Below are positions 26,288-34,991 of a stretch of DNA of 64,000 nucleotides, one piece after another (within the stretch, counting starts at the first letter, position 1; every line of letters starts with the position of its first letter). The position numbers and the translations under genes are program-made. Origin of the DNA: Mycolicibacterium sp. J2 (lineage in GTDB: Bacteria > Actinomycetota > Actinomycetes > Mycobacteriales > Mycobacteriaceae); contig NZ_JAPFPY010000020.1 of the NCBI RefSeq assembly GCF_026240945.1, positions 1 through 64,000 on the forward strand, in the 5' to 3' direction. The notes below the pieces were generated by a model, which was given only the letters and a program-made list of their open reading frames with translations, searched no databases and had not been told where the DNA came from.

Positions 26288-27457
26288 GTGAACAATCGCA
26301 CCGCTCTGACCGCCGCGATGCTGGCCGGTCTGACGGGCCTCTTCGTGGCGGGCTGTACCGCCAAGGAGACCGCCAACTCCAGCGATCCGTCCAAGGCCGG
26401 TGCCGCAGGCGATTCGACGATCACCGTGACAGCCTCCGACGACAAGTGCGAACTGTCGGGCACCGAGGGCAAGACCGGTCCTGTCACGTTCAACATCACC
26501 AACAACGGCACCAAGGTCACCGAGTTCTACGTCTACGGCGAGGGCGAGCGGGTGATGGGCGAGGTGGAGAACATCTCCCCCGGCCTGCAGCGCAAGCTGA
26601 TCGTGCAGCTGGCCGAACCCGGCACCTACCAGACCGCGTGCAAGCCGGGCATGATCGGCGACGGCATCCGGGGTGACTTCAAGGTCTCCGGCGACACCGT
26701 CCAGGTCGACACCGAGGGCAAGTTCAAGGAAGCCGCCGACAGCTACAAGCGCTACGTCAACAGCCAGACCGACGCACTGATCCCGGCCACCCAGGCCTTC
26801 GTCGACGCCGTCAAGAAGAAGGACGTCAACGCGGCCAAGGCCCAGTTCCCCATCGCCCGAACCTATTACGAGCGCATCGAGCCCGTCGCCGAGTCGTTCC
26901 CCGACGACCTGGACCCGCGTATCGACCTGCGCGAGGCCGACCTGGAACCGGGCCAGAAGTGGACCGGCTTCCACGCCTTGGAGAAGCAGCTGTGGGTCAC
27001 CGGGTTGCAGCCCGACGCCAACGCGCTGGCCGATCAACTGCTGGCAGATGTGAAGGAACTGGACGCCGGGGTGAAGGCACCGGGGTGGACCATCGACTCG
27101 ACCCAGATCGCCGGTGGCGCACAGGGTCTGCTCGACGAGGTCGGCGCCAGCAAGATCAGCGGTGAAGAGGACATCTTCAGCCACACCGATCTGTGGGACT
27201 TCAACGCCAACGTGCAGGGCAGCCAGACCGCGGTGGCCTCGGTGCGGCCCATCCTCGACGAGCGCAATCCCGATCTGGGCAAGCGCGTCGACCAGCAGTT
27301 CGCCAATGTCGAAGCGCTGCTGGGCAAATATCGCAAGGGTGACGGCTTCGTGCTCTACGACACGGTGACCGAGCCGCAACGCCAGGAACTGTCCCGCGCG
27401 ATCGACGCGCTGTCCAAAGAGGTGAGCCAGGTGCAAGGTGTCATCGCACCCCAGTAA
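26288..27457 (+). CDS. efeO: Iron uptake lipoprotein EfeO (cupredoxin plus M75 domain)
   Basis: This 389-residue extracytoplasmic protein has a lipobox (LFVAGC, cysteine about residue 22). A cupredoxin-like domain follows (about 45-135, containing DDKCELSG and CKPGMIGDGI). The imelysin/peptidase M75-like domain carries the HxxE metal motif in GFHALEKQLWVTG (about 230). It binds ferrous/ferric iron and passes it to EfeU. The start is GTG with AAAGG upstream, 11 bases after efeU. Its end overlaps efeB by 20 bases. Confidence 0.95.
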   Translation: MNNRTALTAAMLAGLTGLFVAGCTAKETANSSDPSKAGAAGDSTITVTASDDKCELSGTEGKTGPVTFNITNNGTKVTEFYVYGEGERVMGEVENISPGLQRKLIVQLAEPGTYQTACKPGMIGDGIRGDFKVSGDTVQVDTEGKFKEAADSYKRYVNSQTDALIPATQAFVDAVKKKDVNAAKAQFPIARTYYERIEPVAESFPDDLDPRIDLREADLEPGQKWTGFHALEKQLWVTGLQPDANALADQLLADVKELDAGVKAPGWTIDSTQIAGGAQGLLDEVGASKISGEEDIFSHTDLWDFNANVQGSQTAVASVRPILDERNPDLGKRVDQQFANVEALLGKYRKGDGFVLYDTVTEPQRQELSRAIDALSKEVSQVQGVIAPQ

Positions 27458-28784
27458 TCCCGCCGACGAATCGGCCGAGCAGACCCCGCCCGTATCCGAG
27501 CCGACGGAGCTGCGGTCGGGGCTGTCCCGGCGCAAGCTCTTCGGCGCCGCCGGTGTGACGGCCGCGGTGGTCGGCGCGGCCGGTGCGGGTGCACTGGCCG
27601 GGCGCGCCTCGGCCACCAGCACCAGGGACCGGGGCTGGGAACCGCACGGCGCGGTGGCCTTCCGCGGCGAGCGACAGGCCGGCATCATCACCGAGGCCCA
27701 AGACCGGATGCACTTCTGCACCTTCGACGTCACCACCGACAACCGCGACGACGTGGTGGCGATGCTGCAGGAGTGGACCGCCATGGCCGAACGGATGACC
27801 AAGGGCGAGGACGCCGTCAAGGACGGCGCCGTGGGCCTGAACCCGTACTCCCCGCCCGCGGACACCGGTGAGGCCCTTGGCCTTCCGCCGTCGCAGCTGA
27901 CGCTGACCATCGGCTTCGGCCCGACGTTCTTCATCAAGGACGGTAAGGACCGGTTCGGTATCGCGGACAAGAAACCGGCCGATCTGAATCCGCTGCCCAA
28001 ATTCACCAACGAGAACCTCGACCCGGCCCGGTGCGGCGGCGACATCTGCATCCAGGCCTGCGCCAACGACCCCCAGGTTGCCGTGCACGCGGTGCGCAAC
28101 CTGGCCAGGGTGGCATTCGGCACCGCAGCGGTGCGCTATTCACAGCTGGGCTTCGGCCGCACCTCGTCCACCACGCGGGATCAGTCCACCCCGCGAAACA
28201 TGTTGGGGTTCAAGGACGGCACCAACAACCTGAAGGCAGAGGACACCGACAAGCTCAACCGCAACGTCTGGGTCGCCGCGGGCGACGGACCGGACTGGCA
28301 CACCGGCGGAACCTATCTGGTGACGCGGCGCATCCGGAACCGGATCGAGGCCTGGGACCGCACCACACTCAAGGAGCAGGAGCGGGTGATCGGTCGCACC
28401 AAGGGCACCGGCGCCCCGCTGGGTTACGACGACGAGTTCGCCCCGTTGGACTTCGACCTGAAGAACGCCAAGGGCGACCCGATGATCGACCGTGACGCCC
28501 ACGTCCGGCTGGTACATCCCGACCATAACGACGGCATCGAATTGCTGCGTCGCGGTTACAATTTCACCGACGGCTCGGACGGTTTCGGGCACCTGGACGC
28601 CGGCCTGTTCTTCATCGCCTTCACCCGCAATCCGCGGACGCATTTCGTGCCGGTCATCTCCAAGATGTCGTCCGATGCGCTCAACGAGTACATCTTCACC
28701 AACGGCACCGGCGTATTCGCCTGTCCGCCCGGGCTGAAAGACGGTGACCAGTCCGCGTATTGGGGTTCGGGCATCTTCGCCTGA
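27438..28784 (+). CDS. efeB: DyP-type haem peroxidase EfeB, Tat-exported
   Basis: This 448-residue dye-decolourising peroxidase is exported folded by the Tat system: LSRRKLFGAAGVTAAVVGAAG at about residues 28-48 holds the RR motif. The DyP signature with catalytic aspartate is MLGFKDGTNNL (about residue 255). The conserved late segment RRGYNFTDGSDGFGHLDAGL is also present. It oxidises ferrous iron or extracts iron from haem for EfeO/EfeU. The GTG start at 27438 lies inside the end of efeO. Confidence 0.94.
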   Translation: MSSHPSNPADESAEQTPPVSEPTELRSGLSRRKLFGAAGVTAAVVGAAGAGALAGRASATSTRDRGWEPHGAVAFRGERQAGIITEAQDRMHFCTFDVTTDNRDDVVAMLQEWTAMAERMTKGEDAVKDGAVGLNPYSPPADTGEALGLPPSQLTLTIGFGPTFFIKDGKDRFGIADKKPADLNPLPKFTNENLDPARCGGDICIQACANDPQVAVHAVRNLARVAFGTAAVRYSQLGFGRTSSTTRDQSTPRNMLGFKDGTNNLKAEDTDKLNRNVWVAAGDGPDWHTGGTYLVTRRIRNRIEAWDRTTLKEQERVIGRTKGTGAPLGYDDEFAPLDFDLKNAKGDPMIDRDAHVRLVHPDHNDGIELLRRGYNFTDGSDGFGHLDAGLFFIAFTRNPRTHFVPVISKMSSDALNEYIFTNGTGVFACPPGLKDGDQSAYWGSGIFA

Positions 28785-28863
28785 GTTCTTGGCGGGTCGC
28801 TCCCGACCTCCTGTGAGTTCGCCTTGCCGGCAGGCAGGGCCGATCACTGCTGTCATACTAACA

Positions 28864-28880
28864 TTCGTATTACTGTACAA
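28864..28880 (-). promoter_or_regulatory. Promoter motif shared with the LCP gene (site 1)
   Basis: On the minus strand this reads TTGTACAGTAATACGAA, nearly the same as TTGTACAGTTATACAA at 31277-31292. It lies 17 bases before the small secreted protein at 28898, in an AT-rich patch rare for this genome. A shared DNA-binding regulator is likely. Confidence 0.45.
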
Positions 28881-28897
28881 GTATAGGAATGGTGGTC

Positions 28898-29179
28898 ATG
28901 AACTCTCGACACTTCTCCCTTGGCAGTCTGCGGGCCAAGCACCTGCGTTTCGCCACCGGCATCGGGGCGACGGCCGCCATGCTGATCATCGCGGTATCGG
29001 TCGACCACGCCCCGGATGCGCCGCAGGACAGCATGTTCAGCCACTCCAGCATCAACACCGTCGGCATCTCCACTCCGTACACCACGCCGACCACACCGTC
29101 GATGAACATGGGCGCCACCATGGCTCCGGCCACGGCGCTACCGGTCCCGGTCGTCGCCTCCGCCGCCCCGTCGCTCTGA
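28898..29179 (+). CDS. Small secreted or membrane-anchored protein, unknown function
   Basis: This 93-residue protein has a basic start, a hydrophobic segment (FATGIGATAAMLIIAVSV, about residues 18-35) and a Ser/Thr/Pro-rich outer part ending in SAAPSL. It is probably exported or anchored at the cell surface. AGGA lies 9 bases before the ATG at 28898; an ATG at 28889 sits directly on that site. No family was recognised. Its promoter shares a motif with the LCP-family gene about 2.4 kb away, suggesting joint control of envelope proteins. Confidence 0.55.
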   Translation: MNSRHFSLGSLRAKHLRFATGIGATAAMLIIAVSVDHAPDAPQDSMFSHSSINTVGISTPYTTPTTPSMNMGATMAPATALPVPVVASAAPSL

Positions 29180-29194
29180 GACCACACCGGCGCG

Positions 29195-30190
29195 TCAGTC
29201 GGGTAGGTGACGGTTGCGTCGCAGACCCGTCAACGTCGCCGCCACCAAACCCGCCAGACCCAGCCACATCCAGCCCGCGCGGGCCGGACCGCGGATCGTC
29301 TGATAGCCGATGTCGCGGTCGAGCGTCTCGTACACCTGCGACAGTTGGGCCAGACTGTCGGCGCGGAACGCCTGCCCGTGGGTGATTTCGGTGATGCGCT
29401 GCAGCGTCTGGTCGTCCACCGGCACGGGAATGCGCTGACCGTCGAAGTCCACCACCCCATAGGGCGTCCCGAACGAGATCGTGGAGATCTGCACCCCCTG
29501 CTCGTTGGCGGCTCGCGCCGCGGTGAAGGCACCACGCGGGTCATCCGGATCGAGCGGAACCGTCTCCTTCCCGTCGGATTCCAGCACGATCCGCGCCGGC
29601 GGCGGCCCGTCACCGCCCCCGAGCACCGCCGTCGTCGTCGCGATGGCCTGCAAGGCCGTGAAGATCCCTTCACCGGTCGCGGTCCGCGGTTGTGGCCGCA
29701 GAGTGTCGATTGCCTTGGCCACTTCACCGTGGTCGGCGGTGGGAGCCACCAGAAGAGTTGCCCCGGAGGAGAATTCGACCAAACCGAGGCTTATCCCGGC
29801 GGTGAGCCCATCGGCGAACTGCTTGCCCGCCTGCTTGGCGGCCTCGATCCGACTCGGCGCCACGTCGACCGCCGCCATCGATTCCGACACATCGATGACG
29901 AGCATCACCACGGCGTGGGTTCGCGGTATCCGGATGTCGCGGGTGGGGCCGGCCATCGCGATGGTGAGAAACACCAGGGCAGCGGTCAGCGCGACGGTCG
30001 GCAGATGGCGCAGCCGATCAGGACGCCGCCCGGCGGCGACCGCCTGCAGCAGATCCAGATTGGCGAAGCGCAACACCCGGCGCCGGGTGCGCCTCGTCGT
30101 GAGCCAGTAGGCAAGGCCAAGCCCGGCGACGACCACCAGGAACAGCAACATCCACCCGTCGGTGAACCCGGATAGGCTCAAGACCGTCAC
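29195..30190 (-). CDS. VWA-domain membrane protein (second of a pair)
   Basis: This 331-residue protein has an N-terminal helix pair (residues about 10-30 and 60-80), a von Willebrand A domain and a C-terminal helix (AGWMWLGLAGLVAATLTGL). The MIDAS metal motif is VIDVSESM (about 95), with a threonine/aspartate follow-up in RIVLESDGKE. It resembles mycobacterial Rv1481-type and BatA-type proteins that usually work with a MoxR ATPase in envelope processes, but no MoxR is nearby. The GTG at 30190 overlaps the stop of the upstream paralogue (GTGA). Confidence 0.85.
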   Translation of the reverse strand: MTVLSLSGFTDGWMLLFLVVVAGLGLAYWLTTRRTRRRVLRFANLDLLQAVAAGRRPDRLRHLPTVALTAALVFLTIAMAGPTRDIRIPRTHAVVMLVIDVSESMAAVDVAPSRIEAAKQAGKQFADGLTAGISLGLVEFSSGATLLVAPTADHGEVAKAIDTLRPQPRTATGEGIFTALQAIATTTAVLGGGDGPPPARIVLESDGKETVPLDPDDPRGAFTAARAANEQGVQISTISFGTPYGVVDFDGQRIPVPVDDQTLQRITEITHGQAFRADSLAQLSQVYETLDRDIGYQTIRGPARAGWMWLGLAGLVAATLTGLRRNRHLPD

Positions 30191-31194
30191 GTCGGCACAC
30201 GCCGATTCAGCACCAGCGCCAGAATCGTTGCGGCCGTGGCGAACAACACCGTCAATCGCAGCCAAGCGACATCGGCGGGTCCACGACTGCTCACGTAACC
30301 GAACTGGTCGGCGACCGCGGCATAACTGCTATCCAGGTCGGCGCCGCTCGACGCCCGGAAGAACTGGCCACCGGACAACTCGGCGATCCGCTGCAGCATC
30401 ACGTCGTCGACGGGCACCGCCACCATGGTGTCCCCCAATTTCACCCGGCCGCCCGCCGTCCCGAAAGCTATGGTGGACACCGGAATCCCCGCATCATGCG
30501 CCGAGCGCGCCGCGGTGTATGCCCCTTTCGGGGCGTCGGGATCGGACGGCTTGTTCTCCGCCCCGTCGGACAACAACACGATGCGGGCAGGGGCCGCACT
30601 CTTCGCGGCGGCGAGAACCGCCGCGACGGTTCGGACCGCGTCCAGCCCGGCGAAGATCGCCGCACCGATCGCCGTCGAATCCTGCGGTGTCAGATGGTCG
30701 ACGGCATCGACGGTGGCCTGATGATCCGGCGTCGGCGAAACCAGGACGCTGCTGGTGCCCGCGAAGCAGATCAGCCCCAGGTTGACGCCCACGGTGAGGT
30801 GCGTGGCGAACCGGGCGACCGCGCGCTTGGCGGCCTCCAGCCGTGTCGGATCTTCGTCGGTGGCTTGCATGGACTGTGACACATCGATGGCCACCATGAC
30901 GACCGCGCGGTTTTGCGGTTTACGGATTTCGGTTGTGGGACAGGCGATCGCCACGACGAGTGCCGTGACTGCCGACATCATCAGCAGCATCGGCAGATGC
31001 CGGCCCGCGGTGGGCGGGCGCGGGCGCACGGTGTCCCAGCGCGCCCGGTCGGCGAATCGCGACAGCCGCTGCCGCCTGCGCACCTGGACCCACGCGTAGC
31101 CGCACACCAGGGCAGGTGGCAGCGCCAGCAGGGCGAGGAACATCGGATGTTGCCACCCGGACAGGGAGACCGGACCCAGCGTTGCGACCGTCAT
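30187..31194 (-). CDS. VWA-domain membrane protein (first of a pair)
   Basis: This 335-residue paralogue of the next gene has the same layout: two N-terminal helices, a VWA domain with MIDAS motif AIDVSQSM (about residue 96) and RIVLLSDGAENKPS, and a C-terminal helix (LRLTVLFATAATILALVL). The ATG at 31194 fits the family start; the frame runs on to 31266 without conserved sequence. It is transcribed divergently from the LCP gene, with only 100 bases between, and overlaps its paralogue by 4 bases. It probably assembles or tests envelope complexes; exact role unknown. Confidence 0.85.
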   Translation of the reverse strand: MTVATLGPVSLSGWQHPMFLALLALPPALVCGYAWVQVRRRQRLSRFADRARWDTVRPRPPTAGRHLPMLLMMSAVTALVVAIACPTTEIRKPQNRAVVMVAIDVSQSMQATDEDPTRLEAAKRAVARFATHLTVGVNLGLICFAGTSSVLVSPTPDHQATVDAVDHLTPQDSTAIGAAIFAGLDAVRTVAAVLAAAKSAAPARIVLLSDGAENKPSDPDAPKGAYTAARSAHDAGIPVSTIAFGTAGGRVKLGDTMVAVPVDDVMLQRIAELSGGQFFRASSGADLDSSYAAVADQFGYVSSRGPADVAWLRLTVLFATAATILALVLNRRVPT

Positions 31195-31276
31195 AGTTCT
31201 GCCGCGAGCCCTCCCGCCGTGTCGAAATCGTGCTCGTCCGCCCCGCGCGTCGCCATCCGGGCACACGTTACATCAC

Positions 31277-31292
31277 TTGTACAGTTATACAA
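31277..31292 (+). promoter_or_regulatory. Inverted-repeat operator shared with 28864-28880 (site 2)
   Basis: TTGTA-CAGTTA-TACAA is a perfect 5-bp inverted repeat with a 6-base spacer, ending 2 bases before the LCP gene ATG. It overlaps a plausible -10 box (TACAGT, 31280-31285), and no ribosome site exists, so the LCP mRNA is probably leaderless. A bound protein would block the promoter. Confidence 0.45.
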
Positions 31293-31294
31293 CT

Positions 31295-32479
31295 ATGACT
31301 CCGATGCGGTCGCTTGCCGCCTTCTCCGCGTGCGTGGTGCTGACCTGCGGCGCCGGCTGGGCGTGCTTCCACACGGCGATGGGCGCAGTCGTCACCTCGC
31401 ACCTGCGCCTGGATCCGGCCGATGCGCCGCAGCAGGACCAGAACCTCCTGTTGCTCGGCCTGGACAGCCGGCTGGACGAAGAAGGACACCCGTTGCCGCA
31501 GGAGATGTACGACGCGTTGCACGCCGGCGACGACAGTGCAGGCGGGTACAACGCGAACGTGCTCATCGTGGTGCACATCCCGAAAAGCGGTGCGATCACG
31601 GCGGTATCGGTGCCCCGCGACGACTACGTCGATGTGCCGGGGTGTCCGGAGGGACAGTGCCAGGCCAAGGTGAAACAGGCCTACGGGCTGGCGTACGCGC
31701 AAGCCTTGGACAACATCCCCGCCACCGCCGACGTCGACACCGCCACCCGCGAACAGTCGGCCAGAGACGCCGGCCGCCGAGCCGAGGTCGACACCGTCCA
31801 GAACGTGCTCGGCGTGCACCTCGACCACTTCGTCGAGGTGACCTTGGCCGGTTTCTTCCAGGTGGCCGCGCTGACGCAACCGATCACCGTCTGCCTGAAC
31901 GCCGACACCTCCGACGACTATTCGGGAGCGAACTTCCGCCAGGGCGTGCAGGACCTGTCCGCCGCCCAAGCCGTCGCCTTCGTCCGGCAACGCCGCGACG
32001 ACAACGACGGATCGTTCACCGACCTCGATCGCACCCGCAGACAACAGGCGTTCCTCGTCTCCCTGCTGGGTGCGGTGCGACGTGGACACGGCATGACCGA
32101 TCCGGTGAACCTGGCCCGGCTGCTGGACATCGCCCACCGGGATATGGCGGTCGACGCCGGATTCGACCTCGGTGAGTTCGTCACGCAGGCGGCACACCTG
32201 GTCGACCGACCGATCTCGCTGTACACCCTGCCCATCACCGATTTCGGTCAGGACGCCCAGGGGTCCGACATCAACCTCGTCGACGTGGCCACTCTGCGGC
32301 GCCTGGTCGCGGACCGCTTCGGCACAGCCGACACCTCCGACACAGCCCACACCGCCGACGGGTCCGCTCCGGCCGCCGGGCCCGACGTCGTCGCGGCCAC
32401 CGGCCCGGGCCCGTCGGCGCCCACACCGACACAGCTCAGCCGGATGGACGCGACGTCGGCCACCGCATGCGTCAAATGA
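31295..32479 (+). CDS. LytR-CpsA-Psr (LCP) family protein
   Basis: This 394-residue protein has one N-terminal membrane helix (about residues 7-28) and an extracellular LCP domain. LCP enzymes attach arabinogalactan or other polymers to peptidoglycan using a lipid-linked donor. Motifs: NLLLLGLDSRLDEEG (about 50), VLIVVHIPKSGAITAVSVPRDDYVDVPG (in two parts, about 88-114), and FVRQRRDDNDGSFTDLDRTRRQQ (about 229). The Asp/Arg residues of the pyrophosphate site are present. The C-terminal 60 residues are Ala/Thr-rich. The ATG at 31295 lies just after the operator; the 31304 ATG is an alternative. Confidence 0.88.
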   Translation: MTPMRSLAAFSACVVLTCGAGWACFHTAMGAVVTSHLRLDPADAPQQDQNLLLLGLDSRLDEEGHPLPQEMYDALHAGDDSAGGYNANVLIVVHIPKSGAITAVSVPRDDYVDVPGCPEGQCQAKVKQAYGLAYAQALDNIPATADVDTATREQSARDAGRRAEVDTVQNVLGVHLDHFVEVTLAGFFQVAALTQPITVCLNADTSDDYSGANFRQGVQDLSAAQAVAFVRQRRDDNDGSFTDLDRTRRQQAFLVSLLGAVRRGHGMTDPVNLARLLDIAHRDMAVDAGFDLGEFVTQAAHLVDRPISLYTLPITDFGQDAQGSDINLVDVATLRRLVADRFGTADTSDTAHTADGSAPAAGPDVVAATGPGPSAPTPTQLSRMDATSATACVK

Positions 32480-32523
32480 TCAGCAGGTAACCGGTACCTC
32501 TGCCACCCGGTAAAGTCCCGGCT

Positions 32524-33069
32524 GTGAACCCGCCGAACGCCCGCGCGCACTGGCTGCGCGGCGGGCTGGTCGGCGGCAGTTCGGCCGTGCTGGCCACCTC
32601 GGCGCACACCGGCGCGGCCGGTGCGCTCCCGCACGGTGCCGCGCTGGTCGCCGCGCTGCTGGTGTGTGCGACGGCCGGAGCCGCCGTCGGCGCCGTCGAT
32701 CTGCGCAGCCGCCACGCCAGGGCCGTCGCGGTGTTCGCCGCGCTGTGCGCCGCGCAGTTCCTCAGCCACGTCACACTGGCCGTCACCGGCGGCCACCATC
32801 ACGCCGGTGCCGCCATGGGCCTGACGCCGGCCATGATCGCCGCACACACCGGTGCTGCAGTGGTGCTCGGGATGTCCATCGCGGTGGTCGAACACCTCTA
32901 CACCGTCTGTGCCACCCTGCTGACCTGGCTGCGACTGTTCGCGGTCAGCACCCCGCGGCCGACCTCACCGACCGTCCGGTGGGCCGAGCCCGTCGTCATC
33001 CGTCCTGTGCTGCTGCGTCCGGGGCTGGGGATGCGCGCGCCGCCGTTCGCGGCTGTCCCAACCGCGTAG
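32524..33069 (+). CDS. Small integral membrane protein upstream of a copper/haem operon
   Basis: This 181-residue protein has about four hydrophobic segments. His-rich loops stand out: SHVTLAVTGGHHHAGAAMG (about residues 80-98), AAHTGAAVV and VEHLYTV. Such a histidine group facing the membrane could bind a metal. It lies directly before the PepSY-PCuAC-DyP operon but is separated from it by an intrinsic terminator. I do not recognise a named family. Confidence 0.7.
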   Translation: MNPPNARAHWLRGGLVGGSSAVLATSAHTGAAGALPHGAALVAALLVCATAGAAVGAVDLRSRHARAVAVFAALCAAQFLSHVTLAVTGGHHHAGAAMGLTPAMIAAHTGAAVVLGMSIAVVEHLYTVCATLLTWLRLFAVSTPRPTSPTVRWAEPVVIRPVLLRPGLGMRAPPFAAVPTA

Positions 33070-33090
33070 CGCGGTCCGTCTTTTCATCTC

Positions 33091-33116
33091 ACCGCAGAAC
33101 CCCTCGGGGCTGCGGT
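33091..33116 (+). other. Hairpin upstream of the terminator
   Basis: ACCGCAG pairs with CTGCGGT, and CCC/GGG extend the inner stem after a two-base AA bulge. It lies directly before the intrinsic terminator and could be an alternative fold in an attenuator, or simply part of a double terminator. Confidence 0.4.
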
Positions 33117-33121
33117 CGTGC

Positions 33122-33149
33122 GCGTATACCCATACGCCCCTTTTTCTTT
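33122..33149 (+). terminator. Intrinsic terminator before the PepSY operon
   Basis: A perfect stem GCGTAT/ATACGC with loop ACCC is followed by CCC and TTTTTCTTT. This is an unusually classical intrinsic terminator for a mycobacterium. It ends 26 bases before the PepSY gene start, on the same strand, so it either ends the upstream transcript or acts as an attenuator. Confidence 0.75.
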
Positions 33150-33175
33150 CGCAGAGATTTCAGAGAGCACGTTTC

Positions 33176-34513
33176 ATGACCATTCCCGAAAAAACGTCCA
33201 CCACCGAACCCACCGACCTACCACCGCCCCGGTACAGCTGGCGGCCGCTACTGATGCGGTTGCACTTCTACGCCGGCATCCTGGTGGCCCCGTTCATCGT
33301 CGTGGCCGCCGTCACCGGCGGGCTGTACGCCATGGCGCCGACCATCGAACGGTTCGCCTACGGCGACCTGTTGTACGTCGAACCGTCCGGCCAACCGGTC
33401 CCCCTGACGGATCAGGTCAACGCCGCCAGGACCGCCCACCCCGACCTGAGCATGACCGGACTGCGGCCACCGGCCGTGGCGGGCGAAGCCACCCGCATCT
33501 ACTTCGCCGATCCCACCCTCGACGCGGAGTTTCGCCGCGCCGTGTTCGTCGACCCGTACACCGCCCGGGTGCTCGGCGACGAACCCACCTGGTTGGGGTA
33601 TCTGCCCGTCAGCACCTTCCTCGACGGCCTGCACCGGCATCTCCAACTCGGTGAGCCGGGCCGGATCTACAGCGAGGTCGCGGCGTCGTGGCTGTGGGTG
33701 GTGGCACTCGGCGGGCTCGCGCTGTGGCTGTTGCGGCGCGGTCGCATCATGACGGTGGCCCGCGGCCTCAAAGGCCGTGCCCGCACCCTCAATTGGCACG
33801 GCGCCACCGGGGTCTGGCTGTTGGCCGCTCTGTTGTTCCTTTCGGCCACCGGTATCACGTGGTCCACCTATGCCGGGGCGCACGTCACCGATATCCGCGC
33901 CGCGTTCGATTGGCAACGGCCGGTGCTGAGTTCGGCCGCCGGCAGCACGGCGACCGGCACCGACCCGGCGACCATCGACTACGACGCCGCGGTGCGAGCG
34001 GCCGGCAGCGCCGGCGTCCGGCTACCGGTGGAGGTGGCCCTGCCCACCGAGCCCGGCGCCGGACTGACCATCACCGAGCTGGACAAGCCCTACCGGCTGA
34101 CCACCAACGCCGCCACCGTCGACCCGGCCACCAGCACGGTGACCGGCACGTTGGACTACTGGCACGACTACTCGGTGGTGGCCATGCTCGCCGACTGGGG
34201 TATCCGCGCGCACATGGGCCTGCTCTTCGGGTTGCTCAACCAGCTGCTGCTGCTCGGCATCGCGGTGGCGCTGGTGGCGGTCATCGTCGGCGGCTATCGG
34301 ATGTGGTGGCAGCGCCGCCCGACCCGCGGCTCGGCCTGGGCAGTCGGCAGGCCACCGGTGCGCGGTGCGCTGCGCAAGCTCCATCCCGCGGCGCTGGTGG
34401 CGCTCGTGGTCACCGCCGTGGCGGTGGGCTGGTTCCTGCCGTTGTTCGGAATCCCGTTGGTGGCCTTCCTGATCGCCGACGTCGCCATCGGGGCGGTGAA
34501 GCGTCGTGGGTAA
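33176..34513 (+). CDS. PepSY-associated transmembrane protein
   Basis: This 445-residue protein has four main membrane segments in the PepSY_TM layout: HFYAGILVAPFIVVAAVTGG (about residue 25), WLWVVALGGLALWLL (about 167), LLAALLFLSATGITWSTYAG (about 218) and LLNQLLLLGIAVALVAVIVGG (about 353), then a final pair. The histidines in the first and third (LHFYAG, LNWHGATG) could bind haem or metal, as proposed for iron-regulated membrane reductases. It leads a three-gene operon with overlaps of 8 bases at each junction, followed by a copper chaperone and a DyP peroxidase. Confidence 0.85.
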   Translation: MTIPEKTSTTEPTDLPPPRYSWRPLLMRLHFYAGILVAPFIVVAAVTGGLYAMAPTIERFAYGDLLYVEPSGQPVPLTDQVNAARTAHPDLSMTGLRPPAVAGEATRIYFADPTLDAEFRRAVFVDPYTARVLGDEPTWLGYLPVSTFLDGLHRHLQLGEPGRIYSEVAASWLWVVALGGLALWLLRRGRIMTVARGLKGRARTLNWHGATGVWLLAALLFLSATGITWSTYAGAHVTDIRAAFDWQRPVLSSAAGSTATGTDPATIDYDAAVRAAGSAGVRLPVEVALPTEPGAGLTITELDKPYRLTTNAATVDPATSTVTGTLDYWHDYSVVAMLADWGIRAHMGLLFGLLNQLLLLGIAVALVAVIVGGYRMWWQRRPTRGSAWAVGRPPVRGALRKLHPAALVALVVTAVAVGWFLPLFGIPLVAFLIADVAIGAVKRRG

Positions 34514-34991
34514 GCGTATGACGGTGCTGGTGCTGACCGTGCTGACCGTGCTGCTCGCGGGCTGCACCGGCACGCATCGGGAACAGACGATGGCGGCCGA
34601 AGTGACCGTCCGGGATCAGTGGGCCAGTGCAGCCGATACCGGGATGGCCGCGGTGTTCGGCACTTTCGCCAACGACGGACACCACGACGCCCGGATCGTC
34701 TCGGCCACCTCGCCGGTCGCCGGTCGGGTGGAGGTGCACGAGGTGAGCGCCGACGCGAGCGGTACCAAAACCATGCATCCCAAGGCGGGTGGCATCGTGA
34801 TACCGCCGGGCGGAACCCACGAACTGGCGCCAGGCGGTGATCACCTGATGTTCATGGATCTCAAGTCACCGTTGACACCGGGCGCCGACGTCCCCGTGAC
34901 GGTGACATTCGAGGACGGCTCCACCCTCGACATCACCGCGCAGGTCCGCGATTTCGCCGGGGCCAACGAGAATTACCAACCGCATGGCTGA
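34506..34991 (+). CDS. Periplasmic copper chaperone PCu(A)C, lipoprotein
   Basis: This 161-residue protein has a lipobox (VLLAGC, cysteine about residue 19) and a PCuAC cupredoxin-like fold. Copper ligands match the H-x(n)-M-x(n)-HxM pattern: VEVHEV, TKTMHPKAGG and GGDHLMFMDL. It would carry Cu(I) outside the cytoplasmic membrane, classically to cytochrome oxidase. It overlaps both neighbours by 8 bases, so it is tightly coupled to the PepSY protein and the DyP peroxidase. Confidence 0.92.
   Translation: MGKRMTVLVLTVLTVLLAGCTGTHREQTMAAEVTVRDQWASAADTGMAAVFGTFANDGHHDARIVSATSPVAGRVEVHEVSADASGTKTMHPKAGGIVIPPGGTHELAPGGDHLMFMDLKSPLTPGADVPVTVTFEDGSTLDITAQVRDFAGANENYQPHG

Noticed and set aside
29207-30175. 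Long plus-strand open frame opposite the VWA gene
   Set aside because: Mirror frame of the VWA gene; composition is His/Arg/Gly-rich without motifs.
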